Shown here: piece by piece, positions 55,159-63,809 of the stretch
Layout: every line of letters begins with the position of its first letter
Numbering within the stretch: position 1 is the first letter of the stretch
From: Porphyrobacter sp. IPPAS B-1204
GTDB taxonomy: Bacteria; Pseudomonadota; Alphaproteobacteria; Sphingomonadales; Sphingomonadaceae
Assembly (NCBI GenBank): GCA_003724185.1
Contig: RHGM01000003.1
Location: forward strand, 806,001-870,000
DNA length: 64,000 nt
Direction of reading: 5' to 3'
Position numbers and translations under genes: made by a program
The notes under the pieces: generated by a model
The model's input: the letters and a program-made list of their open reading frames with translations, nothing else
Told to the model about the DNA's origin: nothing
Database searches by the model: none

Positions 55159-57381
55159 CTACTGCGCAGCAAAGGCACTGCGCCGGCCAGCTTGGCTGAG
55201 CGGCAATCTGATCACGAAAATCGTCCCGCCATCAGGGTTCTCCTGCAGGACGATCTCGCCATGGTGGGCATCAACCACGTGCTTCACGAAAGCCAGCCCG
55301 AGACCGGCGCTCGGTTCCTCCGCGTTCGCGCGCGATCCAAAGCGTGCGAAGGGGCTGTCCATCCGCTCAGGGGGCAGACCGGGGCCGTTGTCTGCCACGC
55401 TGATTTGCGCCTCATCGGCGGCGAGCAAGGCGAGTTTCACCACCACGACGCCTTCTTTCTGCGTGAACTTCACCGCATTGCCGATCAGGTTCGCGGCCAT
55501 TCGCATGATCAGGCCGGGGTCGATGTCGGCAAAGACCGGATCGCCGGTAATGTCGCGCTGCAAGGTGATCCGTTTCCTCGCCGCGAGGGGGTAGGCCTGA
55601 TCGATCGCCTCATGCAGCAAAAGCGACAGATCGTGACTTATGAAACTGGCGCCTTTTTCCCGGACGCGGGCCAGCTGCATGAAGCCATCGGCAAGCCCGA
55701 GCGTCAGCTGGGCCTGACGGCGGATGCGAACGGCAAGATCGGCATTGGCGGCACCGAGCGCTTCGGTGAGAGCGATGATCGCGACCTGCGGTGATCGCAT
55801 GTCATGCGACAGGAACGCGATCAGCTCGTCATTCTCGCGCTGTCTGCGGCGCAATTCAGTGATGTCGCGAAAGGCTACAATGCGGTTGCCCTGCTTGCGG
55901 GCAAGCTTGCCCGTCAGCTGAGCGGTCGCGATCAGGAACACCCGCCCGTCACTGAGAGTGACTTGCGCGTTGTCGGGGTCAACAGCGAGGTTCTGGCTGA
56001 TGTAGAGATCTGTCAGGCTGAACCCGACCAGCTCCGGCGTTGCATCGAACAATTGCAGGGCAGCCTGATTGGCGAGCGTCACGCAGTCATGTTCGTCAAG
56101 CACCAGTGTCGCATCGGGCGATGCCTCAACCGCGCTGCGAATAAAGGCGAGCGCGTTGCTGACTTCACCGACCAGCTGCCGCAGCCGGTTTACTTGCCGT
56201 GCGACCATGTCAAATCCGCCTGCGGTGCCCGTTTCGACCGCCGGTTCGCCGGTCGCGGCCATCAGGCCCTCGGCCTCGCGGTGGAGGTAGCCGGATACGA
56301 CGGTGAGTCGCCGCCAGCTCCACAGCGGGTATGCCAGCGCCACAACCAGCAGCGCTGCCCCCGGTGCAAGCCATATCTGCGCCAGCGGCACGAGCGTAAT
56401 GGCGAGGGTGGCGATCCCTGAAATGAGGGCAATCGTGAGCAGCAATCCTGCGCGGGCCGGGAGTTTCCAGAACCCGAGAAACTGGATCAGCAGAGCGGCC
56501 GCAGCCAGCGCTATGGCCCAGATCAGCGGAAGCTCCCGGATCAAGCCATCAGATCGCAGGCTGTCGAGCAGGTTGGTCTGCGCTTCGACGCCGGACATCA
56601 GGCCGATGTCGCCGGATGGTACAGAATGGGTATCACCCATGCCTTGCGCGGTTGCCCCGACCAGCACCGTGCGGCCTTGCAGCAGGGCTTGCGGCACTGT
56701 CCCGTCAATCACTGCAAAGGCCGGGATGGTCGGATATGCATTGCCCGGTTTGAACGGCACGATCGGCCACGGATCGCCGGGCGCAATGCCGGTCATGGTC
56801 GCGCCCGTATCAGACCGTCCAAGCCCTGCCACGACGAAATGCGGAAAAGCCTGGCCATCGATCGTCACGTTCAGCGCAAACCGCCGCAACACCCCGTCAG
56901 CATCAGGAGTCATGTCGACATGGCCCAGCGCGGCGGCAGCGGCGGCAAAAGCAGGCAAGGGATATTCCGGCGCGATTCCCTCTGCCCGGTTTAGCGTCGG
57001 GACAAAACCGAAGGGCAGCACCACATTGCCATGGCGGGACATCGCCTCGGCCAGGGCTGCATCGTCCTGCGGATCGCCCGGCTCGACCAGCAGCACGTCG
57101 TAAAGCACCAGCTTTGCACCCGCCTTGCGCAGATTGTCGATCAACCGTGCATGGGTCGCACGCCGCCATGGCCATTCACCCACCGCCGCAAGGCTGCGCT
57201 CGTCAATCGCAACGATGGCGATATCCTGTGCGGGCTCCTGATCGACCAGCGACGATGCAAAATCGAGAAGGGAGAAATCCAGCCTGCGGGTGAAATCGCC
57301 CTGCGCCGCGAATACAGCCAGCAGCACACTGGCAATCAGCAACAGCAACCATTCAACGGCCAAACGTCGCTGGCTTAACAT
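55159..57381 (-). CDS. CHASE2-PAS sensor histidine kinase
   Basis: A membrane kinase of 740 residues. An N-terminal helix (about 8-27) leads to a periplasmic CHASE2 domain (about 30-280, with IAIVAIDERSLAAVGEWPW and GKTVLVG-like GRTVLVGATAQGMGD). Three helices (about 285-352), a PAS domain (about 415-510, EASPDATLVLDE), then HisKA with His526 in FLSHDMRSPQ and an HATPase domain with N box NLIGNAVKFTQ and G boxes DNGPGLP and GLGLAFVKH follow. It lies 28 bases downstream of the FecR-protein gene on the same strand and faces the response regulator. Confidence 0.92.
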   Translation of the reverse strand: MLSQRRLAVEWLLLLIASVLLAVFAAQGDFTRRLDFSLLDFASSLVDQEPAQDIAIVAIDERSLAAVGEWPWRRATHARLIDNLRKAGAKLVLYDVLLVEPGDPQDDAALAEAMSRHGNVVLPFGFVPTLNRAEGIAPEYPLPAFAAAAAALGHVDMTPDADGVLRRFALNVTIDGQAFPHFVVAGLGRSDTGATMTGIAPGDPWPIVPFKPGNAYPTIPAFAVIDGTVPQALLQGRTVLVGATAQGMGDTHSVPSGDIGLMSGVEAQTNLLDSLRSDGLIRELPLIWAIALAAAALLIQFLGFWKLPARAGLLLTIALISGIATLAITLVPLAQIWLAPGAALLVVALAYPLWSWRRLTVVSGYLHREAEGLMAATGEPAVETGTAGGFDMVARQVNRLRQLVGEVSNALAFIRSAVEASPDATLVLDEHDCVTLANQAALQLFDATPELVGFSLTDLYISQNLAVDPDNAQVTLSDGRVFLIATAQLTGKLARKQGNRIVAFRDITELRRRQRENDELIAFLSHDMRSPQVAIIALTEALGAANADLAVRIRRQAQLTLGLADGFMQLARVREKGASFISHDLSLLLHEAIDQAYPLAARKRITLQRDITGDPVFADIDPGLIMRMAANLIGNAVKFTQKEGVVVVKLALLAADEAQISVADNGPGLPPERMDSPFARFGSRANAEEPSAGLGLAFVKHVVDAHHGEIVLQENPDGGTIFVIRLPLSQAGRRSAFAAQ

Positions 57382-57409
57382 TGCTCCGCCATTGCCCCCC
57401 CGAAACCGG

Positions 57410-58687
57410 CTATTCGGTCACATTCAGGCGCTGTGTCGGCCCCCACACCTGCAGTAAACCCTCTTCGTCGATCTGGATCGCGGCGACCCGCCATTCATAG
57501 GTGCCGGGCGCCAGGTCGGTGACGACGATCTCCTGTTGGCTCAATGCGACCTCGTCGGCAATCAGGTTTGCAGGGCTGGCGGTGTTCCAGAGCTGGAAGG
57601 CATAGGTCGTCTCGCCCTCGCCGTCCTGCAGCCAGACGAAGCGATAGGCATCGTCAAGCGGAGATGGTTGGGTGCTGGCGCTTGCCCCCAGGCGCTTGCG
57701 GCGGAAGGAATAGACCTCCGACTGCCCTTCGATCCCGCTTGCGCTGATGGCGCGGGCGCGGACGAAATAGCGCCCATCAGCGACATCACTGAAGGCAGGG
57801 GCCTGCCCGCCCTCGCTGACCTGTTCGCCGATAATGTCGGTGAAACCGGCATCGCGCGCGATCTGCGTTCGGATTCCGACAGCGGTTGGCGGCAAGGCGA
57901 TGGCGAACGACAGCAGCGGCTGCGTCTGGATGGCGCCCGGTTCGACGATTGCGGGAGGAGGCAGCAACCGTTCCTCGCGCGATAGGCCAGCGGGGGTGGC
58001 CGCAATGCCGAACCCGGCGGCGGTCAGCGCTTCCTGTTCGCCTGCAGCGGTCGATACCGCGCCTTCGACCACCTCGACGACGGAACGACCGCCTGCATCG
58101 TCGTATCCGACCCGGAACACCGTACCGCGAACGGCAGTTACGGCTTTGGGCGTGCCGATCTTGTATCTTTCCCGCGGACGAAGGCCGGGAACCTGCGCCT
58201 CGCCGCGCCCCTCCAGCACCCTGAACTCGATGTCCTTGAGATCATCGAGCCGGTAAATGCGTGCACGCACCAGCTGGGCCAACGTGTTCGTCGGCATTGT
58301 CACAACCGAACCATCGCTGCCCCGCAGCGATACAAAGCCCATGCGGCCCGTGCGGATCTTCGCGCCCTCCGGCACGGCCATGCCGCGCGCGGCGGGCCGT
58401 CCGTCAATTGTCACCTCGCCCGAGAACGCCTCGACCCGCAGATCAGCGGAGCGGTAAGCGAGCAGATGGCGGGGCAGGCGAATGATCGTGCCCAGCGGTA
58501 TGCGGCGCGCATTTGCGATGCGATTGACTTGTAAAATGGCGGGATAGCTGCCGGGCGAGGACATGTAGTCGCGCGCAAGCGTGAAGGGTGATTCCCCGGC
58601 CTTGAGGCGATGCTCGATATAATCCTGATCCTGCGCGACCGCAGCCACAGACAGCAGCAGGCACGCCATTGTCACTGCCCACTTCAT
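57410..58687 (-). CDS. LysM-FecR domain protein, exported
   Basis: About 425 residues: signal peptide (hydrophobic TMACLLLSVAAVA, cleavage near AVAQ), a LysM-like domain (about 23-72, HRLKAGESPFTLARDY to GTIIRLP), a FecR domain (about 80-210, GAKIRTGRMGFVSLRGSDG, AVRGTVFRVGYDD, VEVVEGAVS), and a C-terminal fibronectin-III-like region. It is probably periplasmic and cell-wall-contacting. FecR domains in other systems relay envelope signals. Starts at 58687 and 58726 are both possible; 58687 begins the signal peptide. It precedes the CHASE2 kinase by 28 bases, and the pair is likely co-transcribed. Confidence 0.87.
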   Translation of the reverse strand: MKWAVTMACLLLSVAAVAQDQDYIEHRLKAGESPFTLARDYMSSPGSYPAILQVNRIANARRIPLGTIIRLPRHLLAYRSADLRVEAFSGEVTIDGRPAARGMAVPEGAKIRTGRMGFVSLRGSDGSVVTMPTNTLAQLVRARIYRLDDLKDIEFRVLEGRGEAQVPGLRPRERYKIGTPKAVTAVRGTVFRVGYDDAGGRSVVEVVEGAVSTAAGEQEALTAAGFGIAATPAGLSREERLLPPPAIVEPGAIQTQPLLSFAIALPPTAVGIRTQIARDAGFTDIIGEQVSEGGQAPAFSDVADGRYFVRARAISASGIEGQSEVYSFRRKRLGASASTQPSPLDDAYRFVWLQDGEGETTYAFQLWNTASPANLIADEVALSQQEIVVTDLAPGTYEWRVAAIQIDEEGLLQVWGPTQRLNVTE

Positions 58688-59108
58688 CGCGCGGTGATGT
58701 TCCCGGAATGCAGCATTGCCTGTCATTTTGTCCGCCAATTTGCTGCTAGAATGCGGCAGTAGAAAAAGTATAGGAAATCGCGAGGCATCCGACAACGACA
58801 AGACCGCCCACGCCGATGACCAATCGGCGCAGCGTCTCATGCCGAACGCGGCCAGTCCCTTTGCCCCTTGTGATCATTTCCTGACGCCCTCGACCCGGTT
58901 TGCCCGGAGCCTAGACAGGGCGGGGCCGATGATCCGAGTAAACATATGTAAATTCCGGATCCCATCGACATTGTCTTTGCCGTGCAGCGATCCAGAGGGC
59001 GTCATCCGGATTTAAGGAGCGGCGGTTCCGGCAGACGTGAGCGGCGGCGCACCGCGCTGCAGATCATGGATCCGTTTGCGGTCCGCTATTTGTCAAAGGA
59101 TAGGTCGC
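58688..59108. other. Intergenic region between the FecR-protein gene and tRNA-Gln
   Basis: About 420 bases. It carries the promoter side of the FecR-CHASE2 operon and the direct-repeat motif at 58938-58956. An open frame on the plus strand (58716-59015) has no ribosome site or family features and is not called. Confidence 0.55.
58938..58956 (+). promoter_or_regulatory. Second copy of the direct-repeat operator-like motif
   Basis: GTAAACATATGTAAATTCC, with GTAAA half-sites spaced 10 bases apart, matches the motif at 53702-53720 at 17 of 19 positions. It sits 251 bases before the FecR-protein start, in an otherwise GC-rich gap, and is the likely second target of the response regulator. Confidence 0.55.
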
Positions 59109-59182
59109 TGGATGCCCCGCAAGGATTCGAACCTTGATTGACGGAGTCAGAGTCCGCTCTCTTACCATTAGAGGACGGGGCA
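59109..59182 (-). tRNA. tRNA-Gln (anticodon CTG)
   Basis: A 74-base cloverleaf. The acceptor TGCCCCG (5' end at 59182) pairs with CGGGGCA; the anticodon loop CTCTGAC has anticodon CTG; the T arm is GGTTCGAATCC; the discriminator is U with encoded CCA. The U1-A72 start is typical of tRNA-Gln. Confidence 0.96.
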
Positions 59183-59362
59183 TCGGCCATCCCCCGGCAA
59201 AGGCCGGCGGCGTCAGCGAGAGCGCTCCCTAGTTTCGCGCAGGGCCAAGGTCAAGCGTGCGTTGCGCCTGCTTGCTTGCTCTTGACCCATGCTTGGGTTA
59301 GCTTGGGCCCAAGTGCCATGCGTTCACGGGATAGCGCATGGTGAGATGAAAGTAACGTGAGC

Positions 59363-60607
59363 ATGGCGGAAACACTCCCGCCGGACAGGAATAGAAGTGC
59401 TGGGAAAAACCGGGGCAACAAGTCCGGCAAGGTAGCCGATTTCCGCTACAAACGCCCCCCTCAGCCCGATGGCCGCAAATCCAGCCGCGAAACCCGTGGC
59501 AAAACCCAAGGGGCTGGCCGCGCCAGCCCTGATCTTGCCGATATTGGTGCGCTCAAACCCGCCTCTCACGGAGAGGCCTATGCCGCGTTGGATCTCGGCA
59601 CCAACAATTGCCGCCTGCTGATCGCCCGGCCCTCGGGCCGCGATTTCACCGTGATCGACGCCTTCAGCCGGGTGGTGAAGCTGGGTGAGGGGCTGGCCAC
59701 CAGCGGGCGCCTGTCCGATGCGGCGATGGACCGCACGTTGGCCGCGCTCACCATCTGCGCCGACAAGCTGCAACGCCGCAATGTTCGCCTTGCACGGTCG
59801 GTGGCGACCGAAGCCTGCCGCCGGGCGGAAAACGGCTTTGCCTTCATCGAACGGGTGCGGCGAGAAACCGGTATCGCGCTCGACATCATCAGCGCAGAGG
59901 AGGAAGCGCGGCTGGCCGTGCTGGGCTGCCACATCCTGCTGGAGGAAGGCACCGGCCCCGCGGTGATCTTCGATATCGGCGGCGGATCGACCGAGCTTGT
60001 GTTGGTCGAGGCCGGCGGCGAAGGCACCGCCCGCGTGCCCCGCATCCTTGACTGGCAAAGCGTGCCATGGGGCGTGGTTTCGCTGACCGACACCGTAGGC
60101 CGCGCCGAAGACAGCGAGGCAGCGCGCATCGCCCGATTCGCCCGGATGAAGGCGATGGTGTCGGAAAGCTTCGCACCTTTCGCGGGCCGGGTCGCGGGGG
60201 CGGCGGGGCATCCCGATATCCGCTTGCTGGGCACCAGCGGCACGGTAACGACGCTCGCCAGCCTGTACCTCGAACTGCCGAGCTATGATCGCAAGGCGGT
60301 GGACGGACTGATCGTGCCCTCTGGCGAAATGCGCGAAATCAGCGCACGGCTCAGCGTGATGACACCCTATGAACGCAGCACCCTGCCCTGCATCGGCCAG
60401 GACCGCGCCGAGCTGGTGGTGGCGGGCTGCGCGATCCTTGAGGCGATTCTCGACCTGTGGCCTGCGCGGCGGCTGGGGGTGGCAGATCGGGGCATCCGCG
60501 AAGGCATCCTGCGCAGCATCATGGCCGCGGAACGGCAATCGGAACGATCGCTGAAGGCGCTCCACAAGCAACGCGGCAGCCAGGCCGCCGGACGCCCCGC
60601 GCGATGA
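59363..60607 (+). CDS. Ppx/GppA family exopolyphosphatase/pppGpp phosphatase
   Basis: About 414 residues. A basic, disordered N-terminal extension (about 65 residues, rich in Lys/Arg/Gly) precedes the ASKHA-fold domain, with AALDLGTNNCRLLIA (phosphate 1), ATEACRRAENG, VIFDIGGGSTELVLV (phosphate 2) and LGTSGTVTTLA. It is expected to degrade polyphosphate or pppGpp. The short single-domain form lacks the C-terminal HD domain of E. coli Ppx. The ATG at 59363 follows an in-frame GTG at 59357; neither has a clear ribosome site. The stop overlaps rlmE (ATGA). Confidence 0.88.
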   Translation: MAETLPPDRNRSAGKNRGNKSGKVADFRYKRPPQPDGRKSSRETRGKTQGAGRASPDLADIGALKPASHGEAYAALDLGTNNCRLLIARPSGRDFTVIDAFSRVVKLGEGLATSGRLSDAAMDRTLAALTICADKLQRRNVRLARSVATEACRRAENGFAFIERVRRETGIALDIISAEEEARLAVLGCHILLEEGTGPAVIFDIGGGSTELVLVEAGGEGTARVPRILDWQSVPWGVVSLTDTVGRAEDSEAARIARFARMKAMVSESFAPFAGRVAGAAGHPDIRLLGTSGTVTTLASLYLELPSYDRKAVDGLIVPSGEMREISARLSVMTPYERSTLPCIGQDRAELVVAGCAILEAILDLWPARRLGVADRGIREGILRSIMAAERQSERSLKALHKQRGSQAAGRPAR

Positions 60608-61263
60608 GCCGCGGGGACAAATCGCCAAGCAAGCGCGTCAAGACCGCCAAGGGCCGCACAGCCAGCCAGGTGCGCTGGCTGGAACGCCAGCTCAACGATC
60701 CTTACGTGCGGCAGGCCAAGGCTGACGGCTATCGCAGCCGCGCCGCTTACAAGCTGATCGAACTGGACGAGAAGTTCGGCCTGCTGAAGGGCGCGACCCG
60801 CGTGGTCGATCTCGGCATTGCACCCGGCGGCTGGGCACAGGTGGTGCGCGCCAAGAAGCCCAAGGCCGAAGTGGTGGGGATTGACCTTCTGCCGGTAGAA
60901 CCGCTGGAAGGCGTGACGATCTTCCAGATGGATTTCATGGCTGATGAAGCCCCTGCAGTCCTTGCCGAGGCGCTGGGCGGTCCGCCCGATCTGATTCTGT
61001 CCGACATGGCGGCCAACACCGTGGGCCACAAGCAGACCGATCACCTGCGAACGATGGGGCTGGTCGAGGCCGCTGCGTGGTTTGCTGCTGAAAACCTCGC
61101 CCCGGGAGGGGCGTTTGTGGCCAAGGTGCTGGCAGGCGGGACCGATGCTGATCTGCTGGCGCTGCTGAAGAAGAACTTTACCACCGTGAAGCACGCCAAA
61201 CCCCCGGCGAGCCGCAAGGGCTCGTCCGAGTGGTATGTGATTGCTCAGGGCTTCAAGGGTTGA
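60604..61263 (+). CDS. rlmE: 23S rRNA (uridine-2'-O) methyltransferase RlmE
   Basis: FtsJ/RrmJ-type enzyme of 219 residues that 2'-O-methylates the 23S rRNA A-loop (U2552 in E. coli). The catalytic tetrad is visible as Lys in RSRAAYKLIE, Asp in ILSDMAANTVG, Lys in GAFVAKVL and Glu in GSSEWYVIA. SAM motif I is VVDLGIAPGGWAQV. It is translationally coupled to the Ppx/GppA gene. Confidence 0.95.
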   Translation: MSRGDKSPSKRVKTAKGRTASQVRWLERQLNDPYVRQAKADGYRSRAAYKLIELDEKFGLLKGATRVVDLGIAPGGWAQVVRAKKPKAEVVGIDLLPVEPLEGVTIFQMDFMADEAPAVLAEALGGPPDLILSDMAANTVGHKQTDHLRTMGLVEAAAWFAAENLAPGGAFVAKVLAGGTDADLLALLKKNFTTVKHAKPPASRKGSSEWYVIAQGFKG

Positions 61264-61307
61264 GATCGAGGGGCGGGCGTCACGCCCACACCGCGATCAG
61301 GCCGTGA

Positions 61308-62030
61308 TTACTGGCCGGCACCCGGATTGGAGGCCACCGGCTGATCCGCACTCGCCCCGCCAGCCGCTTCAACCGCACTGGCATCCGCGCCCTCGACCGG
61401 GCCGGGGCCTTCGGTGGTGGCGTCGGCAGGCGCAGCCGGAGCACTGGCTGCCGGAAGCGGAATATTGCCGCCCTTGGAGTTCAGATAGGCAGCAATCGCG
61501 GCGCGGTCTTCAACCTTGCCGAGACCGGCAAAGCTCATCTTGGTGCCAGCCACCAGCGCCTTGGGGTTCTTGAGCCAGGCGTCCATCTTGTCCCAGTCCC
61601 AATTGCCGCCCAGCGCCTTCATTTCGGCACTGTAGGCAAAGCCGCCCTTGGCCGCGACCGGGCCGCCCATCACACCGGCGAGGTTCGGGCCGATGCCATT
61701 GGCGCCGCCCGCATCAATGGTGTGGCAGCTCTGGCACTTGGAATAGGCCTTTTCGCCAGCAGCGATCAGCTCGGCAGCGGGCATGGCGTTGAGCGCATCG
61801 GCGATCGAGGCTTCGGCCGGGCCTGCGCTTTCATCGGCGACGCCTTCGATCACATAGCCAAGCTGTTCCGGGCGCTGCGGATCGCTGCCGTGGAAATACT
61901 TGTCCGCCAGAATCGAGAGGCCAAGCCCCAGAGCGGCGGCACCCAGCACCCAGCCTGCGGCAGTGTTGAACAGATCGCCGCCACCATTCTGGCCTGCGGC
62001 GTTATCCTGCGAAGAGTTGTCCTGTGTCAT
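61308..62030 (-). CDS. Membrane-anchored cytochrome c (class I)
   Basis: A protein of 240 residues with an uncleaved N-terminal helix (about 22-43, AAGWVLGAAALGLGLSILA) that anchors a periplasmic cytochrome c domain. Heme is bound by CQSCH (Cys99, Cys102, His103) with Met in GTKMSFAGL as sixth ligand. A Pro/Ala/Gly-rich acidic tail follows. It resembles cytochrome cy/c552-type carriers linking the bc1 complex to oxidases or reaction centres. It diverges from pheA across 118 bases. Confidence 0.92.
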   Translation of the reverse strand: MTQDNSSQDNAAGQNGGGDLFNTAAGWVLGAAALGLGLSILADKYFHGSDPQRPEQLGYVIEGVADESAGPAEASIADALNAMPAAELIAAGEKAYSKCQSCHTIDAGGANGIGPNLAGVMGGPVAAKGGFAYSAEMKALGGNWDWDKMDAWLKNPKALVAGTKMSFAGLGKVEDRAAIAAYLNSKGGNIPLPAASAPAAPADATTEGPGPVEGADASAVEAAGGASADQPVASNPGAGQ

Positions 62031-62148
62031 CCCGGGCGGCTCATAGTGCCGGGCAACCTTGCGCGCAAGACTGATCGTGGCATCAATTCTTGCACCTTTT
62101 GCAAGCGGGCTTGTGCGCCTGCGCCGAGGGTTCTAGGCGGCGGGGATC

Positions 62149-63042
62149 ATGCGATCATTTCCCGGCCCTGCCCTTGAACTCGTCGACCGGATGCGCGTTG
62201 TCGCCACGGCTGACCCGGCGTGCGCCATTGCGTTTCAGGGCTCACCCGGCGCAAATTCGCACCGCGCAGCAACCGAAGCGCGCCCCGAAATGCACCCGCT
62301 GCCGTGCTTCAGCTTCGAAGACGCGCTGGAAGCCGTGAAAGACGGGCGGGCAGGGCAGGCGATCATCCCGATCGAGAATTCGCAGCACGGGCGGGTCGCC
62401 GATATCCACTTCCTGCTGCCTGAAAGCGGCCTGCATATCATCGGCGAATATTTCATGCCGATCCACCACGCGCTGATGGCGCTGGGGAGTGGCCCGTTCG
62501 AAGCGGCCTACAGCCACCCGCAGGCCTTGGGCCAGTCCCGCCATTACCTGCGCGCGCGCGGGATCGTGCCCCTGAGCCATGCCGACACGGCGGGCGCGGC
62601 GGCCTATGTGGCGGAACGCGGCGATCCGACCGTGGCCGCCATAGCCCCCGCGCTGGCGGCCGATCTGTACGGCCTCACCATCATCGAACACAATGTCGAG
62701 GACAGCGCGGACAACATGACCCGCTTCGTGATCCTCGCAGCAGAACCGCTGGCTGCCGACCGGCTCGCAGGCAAGCCGGTGATGACCACCTTCATCTTCG
62801 AGGTGAAGAACATCCCCGCCGCGCTATACAAATCGCTGGGCGGATTCGCCACCAACGGGGTCAACATGACCAAGCTGGAAAGCTACCAGCAGGGCACCAG
62901 CTTTGCGGCGACCACGTTCTACGCGGACATCATCGGCGCGCCCGGCGATCCGGCGGTGGACCGGGCGCTGGAGGAATGCGCCTTCCATTCCAAGGAATTG
63001 CGCATTCTGGGCACCTACGAACAGGCCCGCGCACGGGGATAG
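62149..63042 (+). CDS. pheA: Prephenate dehydratase
   Basis: Converts prephenate to phenylpyruvate in phenylalanine synthesis. It is a monofunctional form of 297 residues: catalytic domain with GSPGANSHRAA, PIENSQHGRV and the TRF motif in NMTRFVIL; then an ACT regulatory domain (about 200-285) with ALYKSLGGFA and TKLESYQQG, implying feedback control by phenylalanine. No chorismate mutase domain is fused. GGCGGGG lies before the ATG. Confidence 0.95.
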   Translation: MRSFPGPALELVDRMRVVATADPACAIAFQGSPGANSHRAATEARPEMHPLPCFSFEDALEAVKDGRAGQAIIPIENSQHGRVADIHFLLPESGLHIIGEYFMPIHHALMALGSGPFEAAYSHPQALGQSRHYLRARGIVPLSHADTAGAAAYVAERGDPTVAAIAPALAADLYGLTIIEHNVEDSADNMTRFVILAAEPLAADRLAGKPVMTTFIFEVKNIPAALYKSLGGFATNGVNMTKLESYQQGTSFAATTFYADIIGAPGDPAVDRALEECAFHSKELRILGTYEQARARG

Positions 63043-63104
63043 CGGCACGGCTGCGCGGTTTCCCGTTGCGCCGCGCCGGTCACCGTGCCACCAACCGTAG
63101 CGGG

Positions 63105-63809
63105 ATGACCGCAGCGGCCGCAACAAACCCTTCCGAATCAATCGTCAATTCAGGCGCTTCCCCGCCCGACGGGTGGAAGGCGCTGCGCGCCGACGACAAT
63201 CTGCAATTCGCCCCGGTGGACATCCCTGAAATCCCTCCGCGCCAGCCCGGCTGGTTCGAACGGTTTCTTGGAGACCTCGCAGAGTTTTTCGCCGAAGTGT
63301 TCGGGCCGGTGGGGCAAGCGTTCGGCGCATCGTGGTGGTGGGTGCAATGGGTGCTGCTGGGCATCGCCGTGATCTTTGCCGCTGTGCTGCTGGTGCGGCT
63401 CTACGGCCCCGGCTTTGGCCGCAAGGGCAAGCGCAAAACCACAGACCTTCCCGCCGCAGAAGAATGGCGGCCCGATTCTGCGGCTAGCGTCGCGCTGCTG
63501 GAAGACGCCGACCGGCTCGCCGCCGAAGGACGGTTCGATGATGCAACCCACCTTTTGCTCCAGCGGAGCGTCGCCCAGATTGCCGCTGCACGGCCCGGCT
63601 GGGTGGAACCGTCAAGCACTGCGCGCGAGCTGGCAGCCCTGCCCGCTCTGCCCGAAGCGGCACGCGGTGCTTTCGGGGTGATCGCGGCGCGGGTGGAGCG
63701 GTCCCTGTTTGCGCTCACCACGCTTGACCGCGCCGATTGGGAAGCGGCCCGCGCTGCCTATGCCCAGTTCGCGCTGGCAAGGCTGGATCAGACGGCGACC
63801 GGCGGATGA
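63105..63809 (+). CDS. DUF4129-like membrane protein
   Basis: About 234 residues with one central transmembrane helix (about 82-102, WVLLGIAVIFAAVLLVRLY), a soluble N-terminal part and a C-terminal helical domain containing LLQRSVAQIA and FALTTLDRADWEAARAAYAQFA. The layout matches DUF4129-type proteins often found before DUF4350, MoxR ATPase and DUF58 genes. It overlaps the next gene by four bases (ATGA). Function unknown; such operons are thought to assemble membrane or metal-centre complexes. Confidence 0.72.
   Translation: MTAAAATNPSESIVNSGASPPDGWKALRADDNLQFAPVDIPEIPPRQPGWFERFLGDLAEFFAEVFGPVGQAFGASWWWVQWVLLGIAVIFAAVLLVRLYGPGFGRKGKRKTTDLPAAEEWRPDSAASVALLEDADRLAAEGRFDDATHLLLQRSVAQIAAARPGWVEPSSTARELAALPALPEAARGAFGVIAARVERSLFALTTLDRADWEAARAAYAQFALARLDQTATGG

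Noticed and set aside
58716..59015. Plus-strand open frame of 99 codons upstream of tRNA-Gln
   Set aside because: No ribosome site, no recognisable family, mixed composition unlike neighbouring proteins.
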